Positions 9,366 through 18,058 of a DNA stretch of 19,453 nt are shown here, piece after piece. Under the pieces are notes generated by a model. That model ran no database searches. It was given only the letters and a program-made list of their open reading frames with translations, and was not told the origin of the DNA. The position numbers were made by a program, and so were the translations under genes. The DNA comes from CAJBLF01 sp964560855 (GTDB taxonomy: Bacteria > Patescibacteriota > Gracilibacteria > Absconditabacterales > Absconditicoccaceae): NCBI GenBank assembly GCA_964560855.1, contig CAZLLU010000013.1, forward strand, positions 1 to 19,453. Direction: 5' to 3'. Within the stretch, counting starts at the first letter, position 1. Every line of letters starts with the position of its first letter.

Positions 9366-9395
9366 TTGACTTTCTTGTCTAAACATATATACAAT
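9366..9395 (+). promoter_or_regulatory. Sigma-70-type promoter for the 570-residue gene
   Basis: TTGACT at 9366-9371 and TACAAT at 9390-9395 (within TATACAAT) are separated by 18 bases. Expected transcription start is about 9402, leaving a leader of about 23 bases before ATG 9425. It is the best promoter match I see in the window and separates the next gene from the alaS run. Confidence 0.65.
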
Positions 9396-9424
9396 AACCA
9401 TGTTGTTTATATGTTTTTTTGATT

Positions 9425-11137
9425 ATGTACAAGAAAACCTTGGATTTTAAAGATAAACTACGCGATCTCCATGATAAAATAGCTAATGAAAATCTTAATA
9501 TGGACACAAATCCAGATATTTTTTCTGTTTTGAAGTCTTATACCAATCAGATAGATGATTTACAATTGTCTGTTTCTTGATTGAGAAAAGATATAAGGCA
9601 AAAAGCTCTTATTATACTTAAGGATCTTAGAGCTCTCGTTAAATCCGCTATATATACTATCTATGAGAAATGTCTTAATGAGCATGTCGTAAAGTTAGAA
9701 TCAATTCTTATGTTTATGATAAAATATCCTTATATGTTTATAGATGAAAACAACGATGAGTTGTTTAATGCTACTCGTATTAATACTATCCGTATATGTT
9801 TTTGGCATCTTCTGCGTGATTATTTTGTTTCTCATGATTATCCTGAACTATTTGTACAGCTATGCAAGAATACATCTTCTCTTTCTTCTGAAGAAATGAA
9901 ATCTCTATTCGTAGTTTTGGTAAAAAAAATGTTTTCTACCTTAATTCATGATCTATTGGAAGAAACTTCAAATCGGACTATCGATAGAAAGAAGGAGCTT
10001 ACTAGGGATGTTAGGGCAAAATATCCAGAAGCACCCAATAAGTACGATAATATCTTGTTGAGTAAACATAGATGGGATAGTATAAAACATGATTTCCTTG
10101 AAGATTCTCAATCTACTATAGTTCAAATATTTGATGAAGAACCTGAAAGATTTCTTTCTGATGACTTTCATTCCTTTATGAATGCTCTTTCTATATATTT
10201 TATGACATTCGCCAACAAAGAGCAAATCGATATTGTATTCACAAAATATGTTTTTTCTTTTTTGTCTAATCAGTTCTATCAGTCAGAAAAGATAAACGAG
10301 AAAAAAACTCAATATAGTAAAAAAAATCAAGACAAGGAAGAAACTCAGTATAAGAATTCAACAAAAGAAATGATATCTTCTGTTTTTCCATCGTCACAAG
10401 AATCCGCTAATTTCCTTCTGCCTTTGCCTCAGTGATTATCCGACGATATTCGTTCATATCTTTCTCAGAAGAATACTACGCTATCTTGCGATAAGTTAGC
10501 TCGTTTTATAGAAAAAACACTCCAAAAGCTTCTTACAAAAAAAGAAGCTGTCAGAAAAGAACGATTCAAAAATAAAATCAATTCGTTGTGATCCGATTGC
10601 GTTGATGATGATTTCTTTGAACTTCTACAGCATTATGGCTTTGCTTGCAATGATAAAAAAAACTCGCTATCAGATAATGAAACAGATGTCTTAGAAACAA
10701 CAAAAGAAAATGGTCCAGAATCTAAGAAAGAGGAAGCATCTTCGTCAGATGCTTTTAAAAGTGAATTACTAAATCATCTCTCTTTGGTAGATAATATGGA
10801 ATGTCAGAGTGGAGAAAATAAAGAAACATATATTCGTAGAAAGGTTGTTTGATACGTCGATATTTTTTCTGAGCTTTGATATCAATATGAGGATAGAGAA
10901 AAATTCATAGAGCAGGCTTCTGTAGATTGTGCTAAGAATCAGAGATTATTGAAGGACATCAGAAAGATATTGTTTTCTATGATTACCGTTAATAAAAAAG
11001 AGGTTAATAAACAATGACGCAATTATTTTGTATTTGCGCTTTCTGAATGACGAAGAATAATTTTATATAAAAAGGGAGTCATAAGTGTTTTATGCTCCCA
11101 TGATTTTTATGAAACTCATTTGAAAAATAATTATTAG
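9425..11137 (+). CDS. Uncharacterised 570-residue charged protein
   Basis: ATG 9425 is fixed by an in-frame TAA at 9395 upstream. The frame runs to TAG at 11135-11137 through TGA glycines at, for example, SVSGLRKD, LPQGLSDD, NSLGSDC, VVGYVDI, SELGYQYE, KQGRNY and SEGRRI. There is no signal peptide or transmembrane helix. The first 270 residues look helical and hydrophilic (DLRALVKSAIYTIYEKCLNE). A low-complexity acidic/Lys linker follows at about 425-445 (ETTKENGPESKKEEASSS). The last 60 residues (QGRNYFVFALSEGRRIILYK) look like a small alpha/beta domain. Codon use is more AT-rich and glycine-poor than in the alaS group. I do not recognise a family. It has its own promoter, and its stop overlaps the stop of the opposing gene. 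Confidence 0.75.
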
Positions 11138-11595
11138 TCTATTTTGTTGTACTTAGGAAAGAATGTATAGACGATCTTGTAAAAGGAGTCGATCACTTTG
11201 TCGAGTCCTTTTTCTTGTTTGAGCATTCTTTCGGTCAGTATTCCTTCAAGCTTGAACATCTCTTGTTCCACCTGTTTCCCTGTCTCCTGGAATTTAGGAT
11301 CAGTACCAGTCTCGTTCATGGTCCTAAATTTCCAGAATAGTTCGTTGTATGCTTCATAGAATCTTTTGAAAAGCTGTCCTCATTTTGTCTTGGTCATGCT
11401 GTCTATTTTTTCTGCAATGTAATCGTTGATGATATGCTGGATTTCTATCTTATCATCAGGAGAGACACTTTTGAATATAGGGCCGAATACTTCATTATTT
11501 TCTAGATCGGAAAAATAGGGGATGTATCCTTTTTTTTCTTCTGTATTCGTGATAATGCTGGTTATCTGATTTACTTCGTTCTGATCCATGGTCAT
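11134..11595 (-). CDS. Small uncharacterised protein downstream of the DUF1015 gene
   Basis: The frame gives 153 residues with one TGA glycine (TKTKGGQLF at 11380). The start could be ATG 11595 or ATG 11589 (MDQNEVNQ). The protein is helical, hydrophilic and lacks a signal peptide. It has two apparent halves: MDQNEVNQITSIITNTEEKK with IEIQHIINDYIAEKID, and a C-terminal helical region ending YKIVYTFFPKYNKID. No family recognised. It begins 16 bases after the DUF1015 stop, so the two are probably cotranscribed. The TAA at 11134-11136 overlaps the TAG of the opposing plus-strand gene. Confidence 0.75.
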
Positions 11596-11611
11596 AATGA
11601 TTGCTAAAACG

Positions 11612-12955
11612 TTACTTGATTTTTCTGCATTCTAAATAATATCTTTTTTCTTCAGCTTCTCCCATAGAGAATGTTTTTCTTGGGAGTGCGCCGTCGACGA
11701 TGACCGTTTTGAAGAATTCCTTCTTGTCCATGATAGGTAGTGTGAATCCTATATTCCCTGGCTGAGTACCTAATTGCTCGGTAATATCTTCTCCATGGAT
11801 ATAATCTATTTTGCTTTCTGAATGATTCTTGAGATACATATCTAGGAATGCTTGTAGATTTCCTACTTCTAGATTGAGTTTTGGATTCTTGATTCCTGCA
11901 ATCATGTAGTGTCATGCATACATCATGGAAAAATAATGTGTCGCAGCGTCAGAGGATTTCTTGTTTTTTTTCATATCATCGAAATTCACATATGTCTCTA
12001 TGACTAATTCTGATCATTGCTGTACGAAATGTCCCTTCATCTCTTCTATGAGCTTTTCTGCATCTACATTGAAGACAACTCTGTGAATAGGTTCGAATAC
12101 TAATCCGTCGTCATGGATATTTACAAGTTCCGTCAGTGCAAATCTTGCAGGATGGTTTTCTTTCTCTGCTTCGCTGAGGCCTTTCTTCTTTTCTTCCCGG
12201 ATTGCTTTTGCAGTCGCTAGGGAGTGATTACCATCACCCATTGCGAAGAGCAATACTCAGAGATTTTCTGATACAGCATATTTGTTTTGGAATCCTTGCT
12301 TATCTGCTAATGCTTCCAATCCTTTTACGATTCCCTGGATGCTTTCTTCGTCGGCGATCTTATATCCTGAAATATGTCCACCATTCATCATTAGATCAGT
12401 ATCATATATCTTAGGATATTGTTTGTTGAATAATGGCTCGATGACTGTCTTTTCAGGATCATCTATCAATACCATGATATGCGGTGATTCCAATGGTGCG
12501 TCTTTTCTGATCTCTATTCTTGGAGGCAATCTATCCAAGATTGTACCTTCTGTAGCTCTGATCAATGTCTGTGATCCTACGTTATAGTCGTAGTGTTCTA
12601 GATCTAGCGCTACGATCAATCCTTTCCTGGATGCTTGGTGCGATGTTTTCCTGTCTACGGCAATAAAGCAAGGTCATTGATTTTCTAGTATCCCTTGGTC
12701 GAGATATTGATTCATATGATTTTGGATGTTCTGTATCCTTTCTTGCTTTCCTGGCTCTTCCAAATAGATTTCTGGAAAGATTATGTTGTAGGTAGAGGGA
12801 TCATCTCCTATAAATGTTTTTACCTCTTCCCAATACTTTGGCTGTGATGTGTATTGGTCGCAAGCTACGACAGCCCGTTTTTTGAGATCAACTTCTGTCT
12901 TAGGAAAATAGATTTCTGGGACTTTGAGTCCGATGTTTGGAAAAAATGTCTGCAT
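11612..12955 (-). CDS. DUF1015 family protein
   Basis: A 447-residue frame with TGA glycines in ENQGPCF, ENLGVLLF, QQGSELV and YAGHYM. The order of motifs is that of DUF1015 (COG4198): an N-terminal VPEIYFPKTE and CDQYTSQPKYWEEV, IFPEIYLEEPGK, a central ATEGTILDRLPPRIEIRKDA, LFAMGDGNHSLATAKAI, and a C-terminal FTLPIMDKKEFFKTVIVDG with LPRKTFSMGEAEEKRYYLE. Length is usual for the family. The family is soluble, cytoplasmic and has no established function; the GDGNHSLATAK motif is its most conserved site. It has the small gene at 11134-11595 behind it. No clear promoter is seen in the 235-base gap upstream. Confidence 0.88.
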
Positions 12956-13072
12956 GGGCGTTTTTTTTTAAAATATAAATGCTATTAATGAATAAAATCC
13001 TCTCTGGAGGACTTCGATTTTTGAACCGTTTACACTATATATATCCTTGATTATGTTTCAAGACTACTTCAT

Positions 13073-13152
13073 TTAAATAGATGGAATAGATGGTATAGAT
13101 GGTATAGATGGAATAGGCGGGATAGATCGAATAGATGGAATAGATCGAATAG
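13073..13152. repeat. 10-bp tandem repeat (ATAGATGGAAT-type)
   Basis: About eight copies of a 10-base unit (GATGGAATAGATGGTATA, with TATAG/AATAG and GATGG/GATCG variants) lie between the recJ stop and the DUF1015 start. Neither strand encodes a recognisable protein here. A weak hairpin (TCCTC/GGAGGA) at about 12998-13015 could end recJ transcripts but has a poor T tract. Confidence 0.75.
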
Positions 13153-13190
13153 TTCTTTTCTATCCTTTTCTGGTATTCCTCTTAATCTGT

Positions 13191-14855
13191 CTATCTGATA
13201 TCTGCTCATTCTAGGTAGAATCCGCCATTGAATGTATCTTTTCTGATCCTTCCTACTAATGACACAGGCGACGCTCCGTGTTTCGCTATGAGCTCTTCTA
13301 CTTCATTTCATTTCCCTCGGAACATAGTGGTTATTTTCTTTTTGCCGAATTGTCCATGGATCTTGAGATGGGATTTTCCGTTGTTACCGACTTTCTCTAT
13401 TTTTTGAATAGCAATGTTTTCAAGCAGAAACATAGGTTCTTCATTTCCTTCTCCGAATGGCGCTAGTTTATCTATTTTTGCTAATGTATGGTTGTCTCGT
13501 TCATTCTCATAGATTTTTGTATCTACACTTACGGATTTGATAAGATTGTCTTCGGTAATACAAGATTCGCAATAGGTCTGTAATCTTTCTATGAGTGTAT
13601 CTAAATACTCTAATTTCACTGTCAAACCTCATGCTCATCTATGGCCTCCAAATCTTTCCAAGAGATCCCCGTGCTTTTTGAGCATATCTATGACGCTGAA
13701 ATATTCTGGTCCTCTAAGTGATGCAACAGCGACTTTTTTCTCGTTGTCGATTTTCATGATCATAGAGGGCTTATTGTATTTTTCAGTGATTCTTCCTGAG
13801 ACTATTCCTACGATACCTTCGTGAAAATTTTCGTGATAGGCGATGAGCATTTTCTTTTCCAATTCAAGCATTGTCTCCGCTTCCTTGAACATACTTTCCT
13901 GGATCTGTCTTCTTTCGGTATTTATCTGTTCTAGATTTTCTAGGTATTCCAGCTGCTTTTCTCATGAGTAGAGGAGGGTATAGAGACTATCATAGGGTGA
14001 TCTGATTCTGCCGCCCGCGTTGATTCTTGGTCAAATGATGTATCAGATATGATACGTATCTATATTCCCCTTGATATTCAGATATTCCAAAAATCATTGC
14101 AATGAATCTGATAAGTTCTTGCGCTTGTTGAGTAATTCCAATCATTTTTTTACGATGATCCTATTCTCATGGACTAAGGGCACGACATCGGACACTGTCC
14201 CTATAGCTACGACAGGAAGAAAACAATTGAAGATTTCGTTTCTCTGCTTGGTATTGAATTTTGACTTAGTCAGTAAAGCGCAGATGAGTTTGAAAGCAAC
14301 GCCAACTCCAGCAAGCCCTTTGAACTGATATTTCGGAGAGACTTGTGGATTGACTACAGCTATTGCTTCAGGAATAGCTTCCAAGTCTTGATGATGGTCA
14401 GTGATGATAAGATCTATTCATTGTTTTTTTGCATATATTGCTTCTTCTAGCGAAGCGATTCCGTTGTCTACGGTAATAATTAGATCTACTCCTTTGCTTT
14501 TGATATCGTCGATATGTTGTTTCTTGATCCCGTATCCTTCTTTGATCCTGTCGGGATATTGGATGCTTACGTTTTTATGTTTCAGAAATTTGGTCAAAAA
14601 TTCATAGAGTATATAGCTCGAAGTTATTCCATCAACGTCATAATCGCCAAAGATCATTATTTTTTCCTTGTTCTTTACTGCCTGGATAATTCTGTCCACG
14701 GCTTTTTCCATGTCATTCAGTAAAAAAGGATCTAATCGATAGTCCGAAAGTCTTGGATCCAAAAAAGAGTCGATATCATCATCGATTCATCTTACTTTGA
14801 AAAGTCTAGTCAACAGATCTTCGTTGGGATCGTCATACACTACGTGATAATTCAT
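13191..14855 (-). CDS. recJ: Single-stranded-DNA-specific exonuclease RecJ
   Basis: A 554-residue frame from ATG 14855 to TAG, continuous only with UGA as glycine (VRGIDDD, KKQGIDLIITDHH, HIGYIIGPRINAGGR, GGHRGAGG). RecJ degrades single-stranded DNA 5' to 3' in recombination and mismatch or base-excision repair. The DHH phosphoesterase core has GDYDVDGITSS at 70-80, ITVDNGIAS, IITDHHQ and the manganese-binding aspartates in place; PVVAIGTVSDVVPL follows. The DHHA1 part has HEGIVGIVSGRITEKYNKP and GGHRGAGG at 403-410, and an OB-fold region (KSHLKIHGQFGKKKITTMF) precedes the end. Length is typical (about 550 to 580). The invariant glycine of GPRINA is a TGA. There is no partner gene nearby. Confidence 0.95.
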
Positions 14856-14887
14856 ATTCGCTTATATGTGAGAAGTTTGAAACAACT

Positions 14888-15445
14888 TTAGCGCTCAAAC
14901 GATGAAACGTTGAAGCGACAAAATGATGTTGTTGGGTGATTGTAGTATTTTATGATGCAATTACAAACACAAAAATAAAAGAATCCCCCAAATATTGAGG
15001 ATTCTTGTGTGGTTCATCGTTTCTTGATTTCATCCATCAAGAACATTTTCATGGTTTTTCTAAACTGTTTGTTTTCTTGCCTAATTTTTTTTAGTTTTTC
15101 TTTTCTTTTTTCTAACTCTTTTTCAACTATAGATTCTATAAACTCAGTGTCAACGATAAACATACTTGTGACGCGTGGATTATTAGATGGGCTGTACTTT
15201 TTTAATCTAAGTATGCCATCTTTTTCTATTAACTTTCTCTTTGTAGCAAAATTTCTTAGAGGAAAACAGTTTTCTATATTGTCGAATCGTGCTCTATCGA
15301 ATGGACATTCGCTTATTTCGGATATTTGATTGTTTTTGAGTACTTTAGCTAGGATAAAATTTCTCCCACTTTCCCAAAATTCTATTATAACAAATTGTCC
15401 TATCTCTAGATTTTTAAAATCTACTTTTTCCCATATTTTTTTCAT
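14888..15445 (-). CDS. Uncharacterised small protein; frame crosses an intrinsic terminator
   Basis: Residues 1-142 (MKKIWEKVDFKNLEIGQFVI and onward) look like real coding sequence: a beta-rich N-terminal part (FVIIEFWESGRNFILAKVL, FPLRNFATKRKLIEKDGIL) and a basic coiled coil at about 107-142 (EKELEKRKEKLKKIRQENKQ). Codon 143 is TGA at 15014-15016, the only TGA in the gene. Under code 25 the frame continues 43 codons to TAA at 14888, but these cross a strong terminator at 14971-15006 and read like noncoding sequence (FFYFCVCNCIIKYYNHP). Either the protein ends at 15014 by some means, or the message has no stop codon before its 3' end. No family recognised; the beta-rich start might be a nucleic-acid-binding fold. 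If the 142-residue version is right the coordinates are 15014-15445. Confidence 0.65.
14971..15006 (-). terminator. Rho-independent terminator (-) inside or after the small gene
   Basis: On the minus strand AAGAATCCTCA pairs with TTGGGGGATTCTT across a short ATAT loop (about 10 bp, one U-G), followed by TTATTTTT. It starts 8 bases after the in-frame TGA at 15014. Its position fits the end of a gene stopping at 15014 and not one stopping at 14888. Confidence 0.8.
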
Positions 15446-15524
15446 AATTTTATTTTTTTTAGGTTATTATTTTTTTTGTTTTGCTAGAGAGTAGTTTTCT
15501 TTTGTAAAATTACAATTGAAATTA

Positions 15525-15870
15525 TAAAAAAACACCGGAGGAAATGCCTTCAGTGTCTTCTATTTTATTTGTACACATGACTTTTTAACGAGAGAGCATC
15601 GGGATGAGCTTCATACAGCCCACATGCATAATCAATCGAGACTGGCTATTGGTGTGGAATTTATAAGAGCCCCGATACTCCCTCTAGGTCTATCCGATCT
15701 TATTGGGTATAAGATCTGGATAGTGTTTAAGGAGGAAATACCTCCAACATAATTACCTATACCAAGGGTGTGTAGTGAAGCCTTACGACAAGTAATTATG
15801 TTGATATAAGTATACTCCAGATTTCCGTATATGCAAAAACTCCAGGACTTTATTTTTTATTTTTATTATT
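15525..15870 (-). ncRNA. Unidentified structured noncoding RNA, about 300-340 nt
   Basis: No plausible protein is encoded here on either strand, yet complementary stretches are dense. In minus-strand order they are: TATAC/GTATA near 15810-15835; an 11-bp AACATAATTAC/GTAATTATGTT pair (15746-15756 with 15792-15802) enclosing about 35 bases; GGAGG/CCTCC (15731-15745); a 13-bp stem with one U-G at 15691-15722 (TATCCGATCTTAT with ATAAGATCTGGATA); and an outer stem CATCGGG/CCCGAT (about 15598-15676). Inside the outer stem CCACA..ATAGCC can pair with TGTGG..GCTGT in a pseudoknot order. It ends in a strong terminator at 15526-15556. A possible promoter (TTATTG, 16 bases, TATATT) lies at about 15887-15915. 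It lacks the landmarks I know for RNase P RNA, tmRNA, SRP RNA and 6S RNA. The 5' end is approximate. Confidence 0.6.
15526..15556 (-). terminator. Rho-independent terminator of the structured RNA (-)
   Basis: Minus-strand ACACTGAAGG pairs with CCTCCGGTGT (one mismatch, one U-G; loop CATTT), followed by TTTTTTTATAA. It separates the structured RNA from the small gene starting at 15445 and fixes the RNA's strand. Confidence 0.8.
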
Positions 15871-15937
15871 TTATAATGGACTTAGTAAAAAATATACACA
15901 TAGTATCGTATACAATAATAAGGGAGCTAACAAAAAG

Positions 15938-16519
15938 TTATCACGGGATCTTGTTTCGATCTTCCTTGAATTCATCTCCGTAGTAGATCTCGAATGAAAA
16001 ATTTGGGAATTCTGTCTCGAACTCATGTTCGCTTATTCCTGCCTTGTAAAGCAGGTGGAAGAGAAACTCCTGGGGATCGGGGAGTTCTTCTCGGACGGAT
16101 GGCAGGAATGTCGCTTGCTTATGTCAGAATTTAATAACGAGTCCGCAATACTCTTTTTCTAGGAATTCGAGCAGTTCTGCGGAATCGGCAAATTTCTTGT
16201 CCATCATCGGCGAGAGGATCGTTATCCCTATATTCAGATTATTGTTTTCTATTTCATACATGGTCAGCTGTTGGAATCTTGGATCTTGAAACGCGGCATT
16301 TTTTGCGTTCGCTATAATATCGTTAGCAAGTTTGGTGTAAGGAATAATAGTGCCGATACATCCTCTGAGCTCGTTATCCATTTTTAATGTCACAAAACAT
16401 GCTCTTTTCTGACCGAATTGTTCGTCGTCGAGTTTGATTTTGCCTGGATTTCCCAGTCCAAACGTTTCCAGGATGGAAGTTTTTGCGAGTTGTAAGCAGG
16501 TTGTTTGGAATGTGTCCAT
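15938..16519 (-). CDS. amrA: AMMECR1 domain protein (AmmeMemoRadiSam system protein A)
   Basis: A 193-residue frame from ATG 16519 to TAA at 15938, with TGA glycines at IKFGHKQ and as the last codon before TAA. AMMECR1 motifs are in order: ACFVTLKMDNELRGCIGTI (the family's LRGCIGT signature), ANDIIANAKNAAFQDPRF, IGITILSPMM, EFLEKEYCGLVIKFG, and a C-terminal FLPSVREELPDPQEFLFHLL. Length is usual for stand-alone bacterial members (about 180 to 200). The domain's biochemical role is not settled. It co-occurs with Memo and a radical SAM enzyme in the AmmeMemoRadiSam system. It lies 91 bases downstream of the Memo gene on the same strand; that gap is filled by a hairpin-forming repeat. Confidence 0.9.
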
Positions 16520-16544
16520 ACTCTTATATTACAATTAAATGATT

Positions 16545-16610
16545 AATTGGTTGCGAATTGCGGATTCCGGTTTTTTTTAGTTTAATTCGTAATTCGTAAT
16601 CCGTAATTGT
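16545..16610. repeat. Hairpin-forming degenerate repeat between Memo and AMMECR1
   Basis: GCGAATTGCGGATTCCGG (about 16554-16572), TTTTTTTT, then TTCGTAATTCGTAATCCGTA (about 16585-16605). The two arms are similar in inverted orientation (ACGGATTACGAATT against GCGAATTGCGGATT), so they can pair in several registers. This is the same repeat style as elsewhere in the window, here in both orientations. It may act as a weak terminator or mRNA stabiliser after memo. Confidence 0.6.
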
Positions 16611-17507
16611 TTAATAATATATGAGTGATCCATATCAAACGACACGCGATTTATCTCACGTCGTATCTCAGCTATTCAGATATTTCAACAATTCCGGTTT
16701 CCACTTTGCTTTGATGGCTATTTCGGTCAACGCTAATCGCGGATGAATTCCACAGGCATCAGCTTCGTTCACTATCTTAGTCATGTCTTTATCTATGAAG
16801 CTGTCTAATGTCTCTTCATCTGTATTCATCGCATTGCTATATTCCATAAAATGACTTAAATCAGAACTGACGATAAAAAACATTTCCTCTTTCTTTGAGA
16901 GTTCAAATAAGATATCGCCGACCTGTATTGGATTCACGTTTCAAAATATGAGAGGCAATATTTTGAAGGTATGAGCTCAGAGTGATGAGTTATGAGTTCA
17001 GAGTGAGGAGTTCAGAGTATTGGAATTTTTTTTATTTCTGAATTCTGAATTCTGTATTATGAATTGTAAAAAGGGGAGCTGTACTTCATAGGAATGCTCC
17101 TGGTCGAAAGCGGCTGGTACGAAGGAAAAAAAGTCATGATATTGGTTGATTAATTTCTTTCCCAATTCCATATCGGTATCTATTGTTCATAATGGTGTCT
17201 CGAATTTATCGAAGAGTCAGACGGAAACTCATTCAAAATATTCATAATGGCTTGGTGCTAACACTATAAATGTTGGGAGTGATGAATTGTGAGTTCAGAG
17301 TGATGAGATATGATCTTTCAAGATTTTGTAACTATATGCCGCCACTGGTCACGAATAGATATAGCCGGCGTGCGGTGCGACTATCGCTTTTAGATTGTCT
17401 ATCTTTTTGTCTATTTTTACGTTGCTGAGAAAACTGTCGAGCATTTGTAGTATGGTCGCTTTGTCGGCAGGGTAGAATGTTCCGGCTACGTTAGGCGTTT
17501 TGATCAT
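16611..17507 (-). CDS. amrB: Memo family protein (AmmeMemoRadiSam system protein B)
   Basis: The frame from ATG 17507 gives 298 residues, with TGA glycines such as YIYSGPVAA, FEGVSVGLFD, FGNVNP and NSGDTTGDKSRVVGYG. Memo landmarks are MIKTPNVAGTFYPADKATI, IVAPHAGYIYSGPVAA, VLAPSHYEYFEGV, FDQEHSYEVQLPFLQ, FIVSSDLSHFMEYS, EADACGIHPRLALTE and the closing SGDTTGDKSRVVGYGS. The His and Cys positions (APHAGY, HSYE, ACG) correspond to the metal-site residues of the family. The fold relates to extradiol dioxygenases; the bacterial function is unsettled. Two stretches are not Memo sequence: about residues 66-75 (SSLGTHNSSL) and 148-180 (NSEFRNKKNSNTL, NSSLGTHNSSLGAH). They are translations of the same low-complexity DNA repeat, inserted in frame at loop positions. 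A very short 70-base gap with a terminator separates the start from the gene upstream. Confidence 0.92.
16976..17065. repeat. In-frame repeat insertion 2 within the Memo gene
   Basis: GTGATGAGTTATGAGTTCAG and onward to AGGAGTTCAGAGT at about 16979-17019, and CTGAATTCTGAATTCTGTAT at about 17037-17058, form a degenerate tandem block. The Memo family has about 8 residues between LPFLQ and the next strand; here there are about 33. A 29-base stretch matches the block at 17279-17308 at 26 of 29 positions by eye. Confidence 0.75.
17279..17308. repeat. In-frame repeat insertion 1 within the Memo gene
   Basis: GTGATGAATTGTGAGTTCAG plus GTGATGAG-like continuation, same unit as insertion 2, read on the minus strand as SSLGTHNSSL between the AAYSYKILKDH helix and the FIVLAPSHY strand. 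It adds about 8 to 10 residues in a surface loop and keeps the frame. Confidence 0.75.
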
Positions 17508-17544
17508 GATGTAGGTATATCTATGTTTACTACTTTTTCAATGA

Positions 17545-17571
17545 TAAAAAAAGAGACGGCAATCCGTCTCT
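17545..17571 (-). terminator. Rho-independent terminator (-)
   Basis: Perfect 8-bp stem AGAGACGG/CCGTCTCT (17552-17559 with 17564-17571), loop CAAT, then TTTTTT on the minus strand, 6 bases after the TAA of the 113-residue gene. It implies that Memo either has a promoter squeezed into 17508-17545 or depends on read-through. Confidence 0.85.
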
Positions 17572-17576
17572 CTATT

Positions 17577-17918
17577 TTACTCTTCATGATCTATTACAAC
17601 CATGGTAAATACTTTTTTGATATACTTTTCGTCACTTTTGTCTCGGTGAAGTGACATTAACCAAAGCGCTTTTTGGGGATTTTCGAAATACTTCGTCCAG
17701 TCGTCGCATGTACCGAAAATAATGGTAGAATTTGCTTTATTAAACGTGACTAAGAGCTTATTGTTTTTGTGGATGAATATTCCGTTATGGACGTCCTTAT
17801 TTATTGTCCAAAACTTGTTCGCTGGTTCGATGATGTTTTCTTCGCTCGATGAGCTTTCTGGTTTTGATATACTTATATTTTCAAAACCTAATTTTTTTAA
17901 AAATGTTTCTGTGATCAT
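17577..17918 (-). CDS. Uncharacterised 113-residue protein
   Basis: ATG 17918 to TAA 17577, no TGA codon inside. Residues 1-35 start with MITETFLKKLGFENISISKP followed by a serine/glutamate-rich linker (ESSSSEENIIEP). The rest is beta-rich (KFWTINKDVHNGIFIHKNNK, KLLVTFNKANSTIIFGTCDD) and ends in YIKKVFTMVVIDHEE. No signal peptide or membrane helix. No family recognised. It is a single-gene unit with a strong terminator right behind it. Like the gene at 14888-15445 it is AT-rich and nearly free of UGA glycines. Confidence 0.7.
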   Translation of the reverse strand: MITETFLKKLGFENISISKPESSSSEENIIEPANKFWTINKDVHNGIFIHKNNKLLVTFNKANSTIIFGTCDDWTKYFENPQKALWLMSLHRDKSDEKYIKKVFTMVVIDHEE

Positions 17919-18058
17919 ATTTTTTTGTGATTTTATTTTTTTGCACTATAACAAATTCCTTTATAATGTCAATCTTTTTTTACAAGTCCTTGTTGTATTA
18001 GTATTTCCCTAATTTGATCCTATGATTCTTGATATGATATACGACAAATATATACGAT

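Noticed and set aside
13073..13152. Tandem array as a CRISPR
   Set aside because: The 10-base units are contiguous with no unique spacers, and no cas gene is nearby.
15525..15870. Structured block as RNase P RNA, tmRNA or SRP RNA
   Set aside because: I found no GAGGAAAGTCC core, no tRNA-like TTCGA arm ending in CCA, and no GGAAGCAGC-type SRP tetraloop region on either strand.
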